A stretch of 64,000 bases of DNA from Photobacterium sp. TY1-4 (lineage in GTDB: Bacteria; Pseudomonadota; Gammaproteobacteria; Enterobacterales; Vibrionaceae). The translations under genes were made by a program, and so were the position numbers. Of the stretch, positions 51,076 to 60,678 are shown in pieces; the stretch's first letter is position 1, and the number at the start of each line of letters is the position of its first letter. The stretch covers positions 806,001 through 870,000 of the forward strand of contig NZ_CP099735.1 of assembly GCF_025398175.1 (NCBI RefSeq), read 5' to 3'. A model generated the notes under the pieces. The model was not told the origin of the DNA. It ran no database searches and was given only the letters and a program-made list of their open reading frames with translations.

Positions 51076-51525
51076 ATCAGCAAACCGTGGAGCAAGTTGA
51101 AAAAAGCAATCGAAGCCCTGTTTGATCCGACAGCCGGGTTGCAGATCCATTGCAATGTCTACCGAATGGGAAGCACGCGCGGAAGTACCCATTGCCCGCG
51201 CTACTGGATTGTTCAGGGGAAGACCATTATTTGGGATTATCCGAAAGACTTTTTGCCCCTAAACCAGACAGAGCATGCCGGACATTACCCCTATGTCAAT
51301 GATGTCTCAGAAATCTCAGCTTTGCTTCGGCACTATATAGACACACCGAAAGCGGCGCTGATGACGACATCTTTCGATGACCGATGGGGACTGATCGATA
51401 TGCTGCGTTGCGCTGATCGGCGGCTCGGGCTGAAACGCCTGGAGGAAACTTATGCTGAAACCGACATTCCGGCAATCCAAGCGATCCTTACAGCCAGAAA
51501 TAAAGCCAATGTGATAGAAGGGTAA
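51076..51525 (+). CDS. SF0329-family-like protein with ATC at the expected start
   Basis: The product (about 142-149 residues) has an N-terminal pattern SKPWSKLKKAIEALFDPTAGLQIHCNVYRMGSTRG, which I recall as typical of SF0329-family proteins beginning M-S-K-P-W-S-K-L. In this copy the codon that should be ATG is ATC at 51076, four bases after a perfect AGGAGG. The next possible in-frame start is TTG at 51097, which lacks its own ribosome-binding site. Either translation starts at a rare codon, the TTG is used, or the gene is being lost. Function of the family is unknown. No operon partner. Confidence 0.65.
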   Translation: MSKPWSKLKKAIEALFDPTAGLQIHCNVYRMGSTRGSTHCPRYWIVQGKTIIWDYPKDFLPLNQTEHAGHYPYVNDVSEISALLRHYIDTPKAALMTTSFDDRWGLIDMLRCADRRLGLKRLEETYAETDIPAIQAILTARNKANVIEG

Positions 51526-51667
51526 TCAGCCCCTGAATTTGAAGACAATCGTGGATATTCAGTTCATCGTGCGCAGTTTAAGTTCAATGATCGCCTGCTC
51601 GAATAACACGAAGCAGGCAATCATCATCACGCCCTGTCATTGATTGCAAGGCAACGCACGATCAGCA

Positions 51668-52687
51668 TCATCCCTCACTACGGCTCACTTCTCGCCCCGG
51701 GCGTAAAAACGGCTTCACGGCAAGTGGCAGCGAGTGAAGGATCACCATCCGGGTAATATGGTTGAGCATGATCAATGCCGGTTCCAATCCCAGATATATG
51801 GCAGCGACGGTCATGGCTTCAATGCTGCCCGGCACCCAGGACATCAACAGCACCACAAAACTCTGTTCCAGTATCTGGCTGAACACATACGCACACAGGA
51901 GCGTGACTCCGAGACTCAGGGTTGTCGCGATGACCCCTGAGCGCAGGTGGGTCGCAAACTCCCGGCCACTGACATCCACCAGCCGAATACCGATCAACGC
52001 CCCCAAGGCAGAAGTGGCGATAAACACCAGTACCGGCGGGATCGTCAGGCTGGCCTCCGGCATCATCACCCCGAAACCAATGGCCGTCAGCATCCCAGTT
52101 ACCATGTACGGCGCAGGCACGCCGATTTTCTCCAGCACCACCCCGCTTCCCCAGGCGGCGGCTGCAACGGCCAGCAGCCAATAGGACTCTTCACCGGTAA
52201 AGAAATAAAATTCTGCCGCCTGGTTGTCCGCAGCAATCACCCCGGAGAGGATCACCAGCGTGACCAGACGCACCGTGTGGGTGAACACCACTTTGCCGGA
52301 CGGTTTCTGCTGCGCTTCATTGAGCACCAGAACCGCGGCCATGGCGCCCGGCACCGAGCCCAGTAAACTATCCGTTTTCGACCACTGCTCTCTTTTATGC
52401 AGCCACCAATAGGAAATGCTGACCTGTCCGACCATACACGTGATCAGCCCCAGCAACATCAACGGCGGGAAACTCACCGCCCCTAAATCACTCGGCACCA
52501 TCACCCCGACCCCGATGCCCAGCACCAACTGCACAAACGTCAGCGTCGGTCCCGGCAGAGACAGTCGACGTCCGACTTTCCCGGCCACCATCAGAAACAC
52601 AATCGCCCCGAACATTGCGCCCAGCGGGATTTGGAGCCAAACAAACAACACAGACCCCAACAGGGACAACACCACAGCATTCAACAT
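51668..52687 (-). CDS. AbrB-family membrane protein (ammonia monooxygenase-associated type)
   Basis: 339 residues with about ten membrane segments in two repeats of five. The family (PF05145) is recognised from LQIPLGAMFGAIVFLMVAGKVGRRL at the start and MSWVPGSIEAMTVAAIYLGLEPALIMLNHITRMV toward the end. The name derives from AbrB of E. coli, and the role as transporter or regulator is unproven. It is 108 bases downstream of the ATP-grasp gene, with a hairpin in between, on the same strand; a product exporter is one reasonable guess. Confidence 0.87.
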   Translation of the reverse strand: MLNAVVLSLLGSVLFVWLQIPLGAMFGAIVFLMVAGKVGRRLSLPGPTLTFVQLVLGIGVGVMVPSDLGAVSFPPLMLLGLITCMVGQVSISYWWLHKREQWSKTDSLLGSVPGAMAAVLVLNEAQQKPSGKVVFTHTVRLVTLVILSGVIAADNQAAEFYFFTGEESYWLLAVAAAAWGSGVVLEKIGVPAPYMVTGMLTAIGFGVMMPEASLTIPPVLVFIATSALGALIGIRLVDVSGREFATHLRSGVIATTLSLGVTLLCAYVFSQILEQSFVVLLMSWVPGSIEAMTVAAIYLGLEPALIMLNHITRMVILHSLPLAVKPFLRPGREVSRSEG

Positions 52688-52710
52688 ACAACCACCTCTT
52701 AATCGGGGTC

Positions 52711-52735
52711 AGGCGAGCCATACAACGGCTCGCCT
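52711..52735 (-). terminator. hairpin between ATP-grasp and AbrB genes
   Basis: AGGCGAGCC and GGCTCGCCT form a 9-bp stem with a 7-base loop; no T-run on the minus strand, so it may attenuate the downstream AbrB-type gene rather than end transcription. Confidence 0.55.
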
Positions 52736-52795
52736 GTTATTTCTCTTGATCGACTCATGACGCCTCACGGCGCGATGTCAGGAATCGGCAATCAA

Positions 52796-54022
52796 TCAAG
52801 CCGGTTCCCATGCAGCTTGTTCATTAAACCATTGATGCAGCTCACCAAGACGAGATTCGACTTCCGATTCTGTCCGCCCCATGACAATCGCACTCATGAT
52901 CTCCCCGTTGGTAAACGCCATCGGGGTGTATACTTCACCGATCCGGCCGGTAAAAGCGTATTTCTCGACATAATCCCGGTCACACGAAATCGGCGCATCC
53001 AGCAGCTTGCCGGCCATCGGCGGCACCAATAGCTGTCCGGCCAACCGTGCAGGACGTTCAAGCGGGACGGCAACCATGTCAGGGTCCCGCATGTACGCCA
53101 GATATGCCATCCGCAGATCCAGCCCCCAGGCGGCCCGGTGCTCGTCATTAACAAAGCAACCGCCGAGACGGCAGGCAATCTCACCCAACACAACTTCACC
53201 ATCCGGTCGAACAAACACTTCAAGGTGGAACAACAGGGTCGGCTCGGAAGGCAATACCTCGCAGATGAGTTGATTGGCCATGGATTCAATCTGTTTGGCC
53301 AACGGCGTGTCCGGATCCAGCATCTGCAATCCGAGTGCCTTACCGGAGAGAAAATCAAGACAGGAAGACAGCGCCTTGCTGGTCGAAATCAGTACCGGGC
53401 GGCCATCGACAAACAAACCGTTGGTCTGGTAGTGCTCCCCTTCAACAAACTGCTCAACCATCAGGTTCAAAAAGCCGGTCCCCTCCTGCCGGGCAAGGTA
53501 TGTCCTGGCATCCTCGTCACTGCGGATCACCATAACCCCGTTGGAGCCCCGGCCATCGCGCGGCTTGGCGACCACCGGATAGCCGTACCGGGCAATAAAC
53601 TGGTCCAACTCGGTCGCATTGTTCAGCGTCGACATCGCCGCGATGGGGATCCCCGCTTCAGCCGCCAGAGATTTCATCAGGAACTTATCACGATAATACT
53701 GCACCCGCGCTTCACTGCCCTCGCTGACGCCCAGCCGATCATTCACCCGGGCCGCCCGCATCAAGTCAATTTCAGCCAAGGCGACAACCCGCGGGTTTTG
53801 CATTTGCAACGCCACCTGATAGACCTCAATTTCCACCTGCGGGTTGTCGTTAAAACGATCCATATAATGCACCTTGAATCGTTCAGCCAAGTGAGCTGTC
53901 AGTGCATCCCGACCGCTGGTACAGGTGAAAATAACCGCGTTTTCTCCCGCTGCGGCAATCAAATCGTCGACCGTGTGCTGGAGCAATATTTTCGGTGGGC
54001 ATAGAACAATCAAATGATTCAT
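52796..54022 (-). CDS. ATP-grasp ligase (amino acid ligase-like)
   Basis: 408 residues with three parts: an N-terminal Rossmann-like domain (1-105, LIVLCPPKILLQHTVDDLIAAAG), an ATP-binding domain with YRDKFLMKSLAAEAGIPIAAM, the lysine in YPVVAKPRDGRGSNGVMVI, the hinge VEQFVEGEHYQTNGLFVDGRPVL, and the metal-binding Glu/Asn region VLGEIACRLGG; then a C-terminal lid to residue 408. This is the fold of carboxylate-amine ligases such as BacD-type L-amino-acid ligases. It should make an amide or peptide bond using ATP. The gene is 24 bases behind the dioxygenase gene on the same strand. Confidence 0.88.
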   Translation of the reverse strand: MNHLIVLCPPKILLQHTVDDLIAAAGENAVIFTCTSGRDALTAHLAERFKVHYMDRFNDNPQVEIEVYQVALQMQNPRVVALAEIDLMRAARVNDRLGVSEGSEARVQYYRDKFLMKSLAAEAGIPIAAMSTLNNATELDQFIARYGYPVVAKPRDGRGSNGVMVIRSDEDARTYLARQEGTGFLNLMVEQFVEGEHYQTNGLFVDGRPVLISTSKALSSCLDFLSGKALGLQMLDPDTPLAKQIESMANQLICEVLPSEPTLLFHLEVFVRPDGEVVLGEIACRLGGCFVNDEHRAAWGLDLRMAYLAYMRDPDMVAVPLERPARLAGQLLVPPMAGKLLDAPISCDRDYVEKYAFTGRIGEVYTPMAFTNGEIMSAIVMGRTESEVESRLGELHQWFNEQAAWEPA

Positions 54023-54046
54023 CTGTTTCTTCCTTGTCGTTCTGGA

Positions 54047-54772
54047 TCAGCGCTGAGCAGTTTCTGATGGGGTTCGAAGGGATTCACGACCGGGGCCGAG
54101 CTGGTTGACGGTAAACACGAACATATCCCGGTGTCCGTGACCCGGCAGCAACGGCACGATCGGCGACACGTAATGGCGATACGCGCGATCGTCAAACAGC
54201 AGCAGTTCACCGAATCCCAGCTGCTCGTCGGCCACCACCGCAGAGCCTTTCAGCACCACCGAATTACCGCCGGTAATATTCTGCTTCCCCATGCACAAGG
54301 TGCAGATGTAATCAAACCCATCCTGATGGATCCCCTCCGGTGCAGGGTAACCCACCGCCTGATCTGACGCGGTGATCCGAATTTGGTGGATGCCGATTTC
54401 GGCATATTTCAGCCCCAGCGTTTGCATCAGGTAAGGGATCACACGCTCCTGGCAGAAATGCTGAGCAACGGTATCCAGGAGCTCAAACTCACGGCGGATC
54501 CCACCGGAATAGCCATTGATATCCGAAGATTGGTAGAAAACATTATTGACCCGATGAAACGTCACTTCCCAGGGGTCAACATGACAGCGAGAGAAACGAC
54601 GCTGGCGAAACGACTCTCCCGGTTTCAAATAAGGGTCTTCACGCAGATGGTTGAAGCTGCCAAGTAAGCGGGGATAAGCATCAAAGGTATAGATGGTAGC
54701 AGCCAGGCTATCTTTCAGGCGCAGCGCCTCTGCCGGAGCTGACACAGGTGTAGGGCAAGTTGCAAGTTCCAC
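54047..54772 (-). CDS. 2-oxoglutarate/Fe(II) dioxygenase, PF10014 family (second copy)
   Basis: A GTG start at 54772 (MELATCPTPVSAPAEAL) has AGGA at 8-base spacing; 241 residues. The same core is seen as in the copy at 15008: IGIHQIRITASDQ, then EGIHQDGFDYICTLCMGKQNITGGNSVVL with the H-x-D iron ligands in HQDGFD, and a distal His in FDDRAYRHYVSPIVP. The family hydroxylates amino acids (Ile, Leu, Met). Its neighbour codes for an ATP-grasp ligase, so the product may be joined to another amino acid. The two copies in this window differ considerably in sequence, so they are not a recent duplication. Confidence 0.87.
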   Translation of the reverse strand: MELATCPTPVSAPAEALRLKDSLAATIYTFDAYPRLLGSFNHLREDPYLKPGESFRQRRFSRCHVDPWEVTFHRVNNVFYQSSDINGYSGGIRREFELLDTVAQHFCQERVIPYLMQTLGLKYAEIGIHQIRITASDQAVGYPAPEGIHQDGFDYICTLCMGKQNITGGNSVVLKGSAVVADEQLGFGELLLFDDRAYRHYVSPIVPLLPGHGHRDMFVFTVNQLGPGRESLRTPSETAQR

Positions 54773-55110
54773 GACATCCGTCCTTGAAAACAATTGAATA
54801 CAATGAAAACACAATCAACAACAAAACCCTGACATAAAAGCAACCATATGAACATACTTTCGTATTGCAACTTGATCCCAGATCTCAAACATTACTCCGT
54901 CGTATTGATTTAATCTGGTTATATATTTTACAAAACAATTTCAAAGAAAAATTAATAACTGCAACATGGTACTTTGAGTACACCCCTTCCCCTGCCATCC
55001 TGCTCAGAACTTCCTGCTGCACCCGAGCGAAAAACCAACAGTTCATTCACGATAATGGCATTGCATAACCCAGGTGTCCGTTGGCAAACCCGGGCCGCGA
55101 TCAAATGTCA
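54773..55110. other. gene-free region upstream of the dioxygenase gene
   Basis: About 340 bases, AT-rich at 54780-54960. It should hold the promoter of the minus-strand dioxygenase/ATP-grasp/AbrB genes, but no hexamer pair stands out. A 67-codon frame at 54865-55068 has no ribosome-binding site and no family resemblance. Nothing else is recognised. Confidence 0.5.
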
Positions 55111-56751
55111 TTAGACCCGGAAGAATCCCACCGCTTGCTTCAGCTCCCCCGACAACTGGTTCAGCGCTTTGCCCGCCTGTTCGTTCGTGTTCATCAATCG
55201 GATGGATTCAGACGACATGTCGGAAATTTTCCCCATATCGGAAACGATCTCGCCCACCACATCCACTTGCGCCTGCGTGGCTGAGACCACCTCGCGGATC
55301 CGGTTCAGCGTATCTTCGGCCTGTTGCTCAATATTCATCAACAGTTCGCTGGCCTGCGCAGTTTTGACATTGCCCTCGGCGACCTGAGGCTGCGTCGCCT
55401 GCATTGCCTTCACACTAATCGCCGTCTGAGACTGCACTTCACTGATTAAAGACTCGATCTGCGACGTGGCTTCGCCGGTGCGTTGCGCCAACTGGCGTAC
55501 TTCATCGGCAACAACCGCAAAACCGCGACCCGACTCCCCGGCCCGCGCCGCTTCAATCGCCGCGTTTAAAGCCAGCAGGTTGGTTTGTTCAGAAATACCG
55601 CTGATCACATTCACAATGCCGCCGATATCTTTGGTTTTCGCTTCCAGCAACTGGACTTGTGCGACCGTGGCATTGACGGTTTCAGCAATGGTTTCCATCT
55701 GCTGCGCCACCGCAAACACCAAGGCGCGTCCCTGGCGGGCATTGTCCGTCGTCATCACCGAGTTACTTTCCGTTTGATTCGCCACGTCGGCAATCTGATC
55801 GATGGTGTCACGCATGCCTTCAAGTCGCCCCAAAGTTTCAGCCGTGACACTTGCCTGACGCTCAGCAGACTTGAGCACCCGGCCAGCCCCACCGGATACT
55901 TCCTCGGCTTGTTCGACAATCTGCGTCGAAGCGCCGGCAATATTGCTCACAATCCCCGTCAACGTCGCGGACATTGTCGAAAGAGAGTCGAGAATACTTT
56001 CACTCGGGCGCGCACCATAATCATGGGTTAAATCGCCATTCGCCATCAACTGGATCGCTTTCTGGGCCTCAAAAGGCTCACCACCCAGAGAGCGCCGGAA
56101 GCTGCGTTCAATCACCACCGCAACCACCAGTGAAATCGCGATGGCAATGCCCGTAAGCACCAGCATCAATTCTTCAAAGCCACTCGCCACCGCGCGAGCC
56201 TCCGGCGTCATCTTCTGATTCAACCCTTCCTGGAAATCAATGAACCGGTTGATCGCATTCAACCAGTCCACAAACGCCGGGCGGGCTTGCTCCAACAACA
56301 TCGCCGTTGTGTCGATGCCTTGCTTTTTATCCGCAATAATCGCCTGAACCAGTGGCAAGGTTTTCTGCTGGATCTGATCAATCGTGCGCAGCATCGACAG
56401 CTCTTCCGGTGTAAACACAACGCCCCGGTTGATCATCTGGTTCATGTTGCCCTCAGAGTCGCGATAAAAGCGCTCCAAACGTTTAATTTCGCCTTCCAGC
56501 CCCGCCAGTTCGCTCGCATTGCGCGCCATCGCCACATCGCGAATTGCAATCGCGCGATCATGCACACTGCCGCGGAAGTTGATCGCATACCGTTGTTTGA
56601 GGGAATTGATATCGGTCATCTGGGCTAAAGCCGTATCAATCTGATTGACCTTCTGGATGCCGAGTATCGTCAACAGCAACATCAAACAAAGCAGCGTGCC
56701 AAAGCCGAGTATCAGACGGGTTTTCACTTTCAACTGTAAGACGTAATTCAT
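55111..56751 (-). CDS. methyl-accepting chemotaxis protein
   Basis: 546 residues. Membrane segments lie at about 12-32 and 193-213, bracketing a periplasmic helical-bundle sensor domain. A HAMP-like region follows (about 220-275, [19 protein letters not shown]), and the C-terminal signalling domain has the highly conserved hairpin [38 protein letters not shown] at about residues 385-423. It senses an unknown ligand and signals through CheA/CheW. There is no C-terminal CheR-binding pentapeptide (the end reads GFFRV). It stands alone. Confidence 0.93.
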   Translation of the reverse strand: MNYVLQLKVKTRLILGFGTLLCLMLLLTILGIQKVNQIDTALAQMTDINSLKQRYAINFRGSVHDRAIAIRDVAMARNASELAGLEGEIKRLERFYRDSEGNMNQMINRGVVFTPEELSMLRTIDQIQQKTLPLVQAIIADKKQGIDTTAMLLEQARPAFVDWLNAINRFIDFQEGLNQKMTPEARAVASGFEELMLVLTGIAIAISLVVAVVIERSFRRSLGGEPFEAQKAIQLMANGDLTHDYGARPSESILDSLSTMSATLTGIVSNIAGASTQIVEQAEEVSGGAGRVLKSAERQASVTAETLGRLEGMRDTIDQIADVANQTESNSVMTTDNARQGRALVFAVAQQMETIAETVNATVAQVQLLEAKTKDIGGIVNVISGISEQTNLLALNAAIEAARAGESGRGFAVVADEVRQLAQRTGEATSQIESLISEVQSQTAISVKAMQATQPQVAEGNVKTAQASELLMNIEQQAEDTLNRIREVVSATQAQVDVVGEIVSDMGKISDMSSESIRLMNTNEQAGKALNQLSGELKQAVGFFRV

Positions 56752-56970
56752 CCTCTTCCCCCAATCATTCCCGCTGAATCAAATCAGCGTGTTCCTGTTA
56801 TTGTTCTTCGCCAAGCCCCTGCATCACCGATTAACTGATGACAGTCAGCGCATCGTCGAAGCTTAAAGAACACCGGGACAAGGGGCTAATGGGACTTGGC
56901 TATTTCTTTGATAGGGAAGGACTATTGGTGGGGATAGTATCACTGGGTAAACAGGCACCAAAGTCCCTGT

Positions 56971-57849
56971 TTACCCAACACTATCGAGCCTGTCTCGCAA
57001 GAAATCAAGAAACACCCGAACTTTCGCCGGGAGCAACCGTGTTTCGGTCAGAGCATAAACCGGTAGGGGTTTCGCGAACCAACCGGGAAGCACCGGAACC
57101 AGCAGTTGCTGCGCCAGCTCTTCAACAATCGCCGGCGCAGGAATCTGAATGATCCCCTGTTCTAAGGCAGCCAAACGTTTCATCATCCCGACATTATTCA
57201 GCATAAATCGCCCGCCGACCTTCACCTCGACGACTTCATCGGCTTTTTGCAGCCGCCACCCTTCAGACTTCGGAAAATCAATACAGCTGTGGTTAACCAA
57301 CTGAGACGGGTGATCGAGCTCCCCTGCCCGCGCCATATATCCCGGCGCGGCAAATAACTGCGATTGAAACTGCATCAGTTTGCGCGCGATCAGGGTCGAA
57401 TCAGACGGCTCGCCCATGCGAATCGCAACATCGACATGATCAGACACCAAATCAGCATGCTTGGGCGTCATGTCCAGTTCAAAGTTGATCCCAGGATATG
57501 CGCTTGCAAAATCGACCAGCACAGGCGCCAGGAAAATCGTCGCGAAGTCGACCGGCACCGACACTCGCAACCCGCCACTTGGCTGGGCCAGCATTTCTCC
57601 CAGTTGTTCATGCGCGAGTCTGGCTTCATCGACGATTCGCTTACAGCGCTCATAGTAAATCTGCCCCGCTTCGGTCAGCTCGACTTTGCGTGTGGTCCGG
57701 TGCAATAGCCGAAGTCCGATCTCTTTTTCTAACTTACTGATCCGGCGGGATAACGTTGAGCTGGGCATCTCCAGAGATTCTGCCGCGCGTCGAAAATTCA
57801 TCACTTTGCACACTTCAACAAACAGTGCCATATCATTCAGCAGTTCCAT
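56971..57849 (-). CDS. LysR-family transcriptional regulator
   Basis: 292 residues with an N-terminal HTH (VMNFRRAAESLEMPSSTLSRRISKLEKEIGLRLLHRTTRKVELTEAG) and a C-terminal co-inducer domain. Its gene is divergent to the operon starting at 58029 (alkene reductase, pirin, isochorismatase-family hydrolase), with 179 bases between; this arrangement is typical for LysR regulators of electrophile- or NADPH-dependent detoxification operons. An 11-bp inverted repeat (GGGTAAACAGG, 56945-56976) covers its 3' end. Ligand unknown. Confidence 0.92.
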   Translation of the reverse strand: MELLNDMALFVEVCKVMNFRRAAESLEMPSSTLSRRISKLEKEIGLRLLHRTTRKVELTEAGQIYYERCKRIVDEARLAHEQLGEMLAQPSGGLRVSVPVDFATIFLAPVLVDFASAYPGINFELDMTPKHADLVSDHVDVAIRMGEPSDSTLIARKLMQFQSQLFAAPGYMARAGELDHPSQLVNHSCIDFPKSEGWRLQKADEVVEVKVGGRFMLNNVGMMKRLAALEQGIIQIPAPAIVEELAQQLLVPVLPGWFAKPLPVYALTETRLLPAKVRVFLDFLRDRLDSVG

Positions 57850-58028
57850 ATCAATTGCTCCACTAGTGCATCAATTATTTCCATTTTTACCTATTTATCT
57901 CAGTGATGCACTCATCAATACTATGTCCAACGATTGATTGCACCTTTGTTGAGCCCTCTGCGGTGTCTGGTTTGCGATCAAGTTTCAGTCAACACGACAT
58001 ATATCACCGATACAGGAAGGACAATCTG

Positions 58029-59090
58029 ATGAACACACTCTTTGAACCTGTCACTGTCGGCCGCGACCAACTGGCCAACCGTCTCGTCATGGCGCCCATG
58101 ACCCGCTCCCGCGCCCAGTTTGACGGCACGCTTGGTGAACTGGCCGCCGAATACTATACCCAGCGCGCCAGCATCGGCCTGATTGTCAGTGAAGGGGCCC
58201 AGCCCTCTGAAGACGGTCAGGGCTACTTAGCCACACCGGGGATCTACACAGATGCCCATGTCGCCAGCTGGCGAACAATCACTCAATCCGTCCATCGTCA
58301 GGGCGGCCGGATTTTCATTCAGTTGATGCATGCCGGTCGGATGTCGCACCCGGACAATACGCCTCACCATCGTCAGGGGGTCGCTCCTTCAGCCATTGCT
58401 CCGGACGCTGAAATGTTTACCGCCACCGGTATGCAGACCATCCCGACCCCGCACGCCCTGAGCACCGACGAGGTACGCCAGACGGTTGAAGACTTTCGCT
58501 ATGCAGCACGGCGGGCCATTGAAGCCGGAGCTGACGGCATCGAGCTCCACGGCGCCAATGCGTACCTTATTCAGCAGTTCCTGGCCCCAAGTGCTAACAC
58601 CCGTACCGACAAATACGGCGGGTCGCTCGAAAACCGTGCCCGCTTTGCTATTGAAATCGCGAAAGCTGTGGTTGAGGAAATCGGCGCAGATCGTACCGCT
58701 ATCCGCCTTTCTCCGGGCACGGCAATCTGGGGAATCGATGAAGGAGAAGAAGGCCCGGCGCTCTACCGATATCTGGTCGGAGAGCTCAATAAACTGGGTC
58801 TGGCCTACCTGCACATCATGCATTTAGGTAACGAGCCACTGCTCCATGACCTGAGACAAATTTGGCAACACACCCTGATTGTCAACCGTCCCAGCCGGCC
58901 GCGTGAAGAAATCGGTGATGATATCGCCTCCGGCCTGGCGGACTTAGAGTCCTACGGGGAAATGGTCCTGGCCAACCCGGATTTTGTGGCACGGTTGCAA
59001 GCCGGCTGGCCCATGAATGATGCCGATCGCAACACCTACTATGGTGGGACGGAGCGCGGCTATACCGACTATCCTGTGTACAGTGAATAA
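58029..59090 (+). CDS. old yellow enzyme-family alkene reductase (NemA-like)
   Basis: The start at 58029 has AGGA upstream and gives 353 residues, normal for the family; the frame extends back to 57903 without a start signal. FMN-binding and active-site motifs: APMTRSRAQFDGTLGELAAEYYTQRAS, the H-x-x-N pair in IELHGANAYLIQQFLAPSANTRTDKYGGSLENRARF, and the C-terminal GYTDYPVYSE. It reduces activated C=C bonds or nitro compounds with NADPH. It leads an operon with the pirin and hydrolase genes (10- and 9-base gaps), under likely LysR control. Confidence 0.94.
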   Translation: MNTLFEPVTVGRDQLANRLVMAPMTRSRAQFDGTLGELAAEYYTQRASIGLIVSEGAQPSEDGQGYLATPGIYTDAHVASWRTITQSVHRQGGRIFIQLMHAGRMSHPDNTPHHRQGVAPSAIAPDAEMFTATGMQTIPTPHALSTDEVRQTVEDFRYAARRAIEAGADGIELHGANAYLIQQFLAPSANTRTDKYGGSLENRARFAIEIAKAVVEEIGADRTAIRLSPGTAIWGIDEGEEGPALYRYLVGELNKLGLAYLHIMHLGNEPLLHDLRQIWQHTLIVNRPSRPREEIGDDIASGLADLESYGEMVLANPDFVARLQAGWPMNDADRNTYYGGTERGYTDYPVYSE

Positions 59091-59100
59091 GGAGAGTAGC

Positions 59101-59829
59101 ATGCCTGTGATTACATCAACCCGGCTTATCACCCATGGCAGCCATTTCCGGGCCTATTCATTGCGAGATGAAGCGAAATTGCTCAGTCCTTTTCTCGGGG
59201 TTGACCATGCATGGATGAGCGGGCCGACATTCCCGGCCCACTCCCATACCGGGTTATCAGCAGTCTCTTATCCTTTTTTAGATTCTGCAACGGGGATAGA
59301 TAACCGGGATTCACTGGGAACCCATAACCTGATCAAGCCGGGGGGCCTGCACTGGACGGCCGCTGGCAGCGGCATTGTGCACGAAGAGGTCCCGGCAGAG
59401 CCCGGTAAGACCGTTCACTCGCTACAAATTTTTGTCGACCTGCCGGTCGATAAAAAGAACATGGCACCGCAACCTTTCATTCTGGAGGCTGAAAGTGTGC
59501 CGTCGGTGAACGTGCCCGGCGCCCGCATCCGGGTCCCAGTCGGAAGCTATGGGGATATCACCTCACCGCTGAGCGCCCCAACGGCCGTTACATTACTGGA
59601 TATCACGTTAGATCAGGGCGCAACCGTTGAGGTACCGGTTACTGGCGGTCACAACGCTTTTGTAATGCCCATTTTCGGAGCAGTCTCAGTCAATGAACAA
59701 ACGTTTCGTCCGGATGATCACAAACTACCCGTGTTTCCGGCAACTGCGACACAACAGGTGATCGCATTAACCGCACACGACAACAGTGCAAAAGTCATGT
59801 TTTTCAGTGGGAAACCACTCAATGCTTAA
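59101..59829 (+). CDS. pirin-family protein
   Basis: 242 residues with AAGGAG upstream. The bicupin fold is seen with the N-terminal metal site: GPTFPAHSHTGLSAVSYPFLDS and LKPGGLHWTAAGSGIVHEEVP-like segments carry the His, His, His and Glu ligands (the wording here is IKPGGLHWTAAGSGIVHEE). Pirins act as quercetinases or redox-responsive regulators. The gene is 10 bases behind the alkene reductase gene. Confidence 0.9.
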   Translation: MPVITSTRLITHGSHFRAYSLRDEAKLLSPFLGVDHAWMSGPTFPAHSHTGLSAVSYPFLDSATGIDNRDSLGTHNLIKPGGLHWTAAGSGIVHEEVPAEPGKTVHSLQIFVDLPVDKKNMAPQPFILEAESVPSVNVPGARIRVPVGSYGDITSPLSAPTAVTLLDITLDQGATVEVPVTGGHNAFVMPIFGAVSVNEQTFRPDDHKLPVFPATATQQVIALTAHDNSAKVMFFSGKPLNA

Positions 59830-59838
59830 GAGGACATC

Positions 59839-60438
59839 ATGATGAGTTTCGAACGATTTACAGCCGACAATGCAACCATGCTGCTCATTGACCATCAGGT
59901 CGGCACCATGGGCTGGGTTCAGTCTATCTCGCAAGAGGAAATGAAGCGCAATGCGCTGATGCTGGCAAAAACTGCAAAAATCCTGAAAATGCCTGTCGTA
60001 TTCACCTCGAGCATGGAAGAGCACGCTCAGGGTCCATTGATGGATGAGCTGGCACAGGAATTACCGCAAGCCTTTGCTGACCGCATCAAACGACTCGGGA
60101 TTGTCAATGCGATGGATGATGAGAACTTTGCCAGGGCCACCAAAGCACCGGGCCGCAAGAAGATCATCATTGCCGGTGTCACCAATGACGTATGCACCGT
60201 GTATCCTGCTTTAACTTTGGTATCTGAAAGCTATGATGTTCAGGTTGTGGCGGATGCCGGCGGCTCCCCCAGCAAAATGGGAGATGAGATGGCACTGCGG
60301 CGAATGGAGAAGGCCGGGGTCATCCTCACCAGCACCAACCAGCTTATTGCCGAACTGGTCGGTAGCTGGGCAACGCCGGAAGGTACGCAAATAATTCAGG
60401 AAGTTATGATGCCGGCGTTACAGGCACAATCGAGCTAA
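59839..60438 (+). CDS. isochorismatase-family hydrolase, YcaC-like
   Basis: 199 residues; ATGATG start with AAGAGGA upstream. The catalytic triad positions are visible: Asp 18 in MLLIDHQVG, a Lys near residue 83 and the cysteine in GVTNDVCTVYPALTLV at about 118. YcaC-type enzymes are cysteine hydrolases of unknown substrate. It is the third gene of the alkene reductase operon, 9 bases behind the pirin gene; a weak stem-loop (60446-60473, AGGCGC/GCGCCT) follows. Confidence 0.9.
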   Translation: MMSFERFTADNATMLLIDHQVGTMGWVQSISQEEMKRNALMLAKTAKILKMPVVFTSSMEEHAQGPLMDELAQELPQAFADRIKRLGIVNAMDDENFARATKAPGRKKIIIAGVTNDVCTVYPALTLVSESYDVQVVADAGGSPSKMGDEMALRRMEKAGVILTSTNQLIAELVGSWATPEGTQIIQEVMMPALQAQSS

Positions 60439-60554
60439 CCCCTGTTGAGGCGCTTTATTCTGATAATAGGCGCCTTATCTCAAGAGTCAGACTCCCATAC
60501 TCGGATTAAAAAGTGATAGGTATGAGGGAGCTACCAGAATAATCCCCACCCAAC

Positions 60555-60590
60555 CTGTATACAAAAACTTCCGCTGTAATTGTGCACAAT
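60555..60590. promoter_or_regulatory. putative GntR operators upstream of the FCD regulator gene
   Basis: CTGTATACAA (60555-60564) and the perfect 12-bp palindrome ATTGTGCACAAT (60579-60590) precede the GntR gene. Related sequences occur upstream of xdhA, so both promoters may be bound by the same protein. Confidence 0.65.
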
Positions 60591-60678
60591 GTTGGTGATT
60601 TTTCCTCGCAAGCTGTAAAATGGCTCACACTTATGGATACCTGATGCTATCGGCTGCAACAAAGTTCAGTATGATGGC

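Noticed and set aside
53138..54004. Long open frame opposite the ATP-grasp gene
   Set aside because: Its translation has no domain pattern, and the opposite strand holds a clear ligase; antisense frames are common in GC-rich genes.
54865..55068. 67-codon frame before the chemoreceptor gene
   Set aside because: No ribosome-binding site and no motif; overlaps the expected promoter region of the divergent dioxygenase gene.
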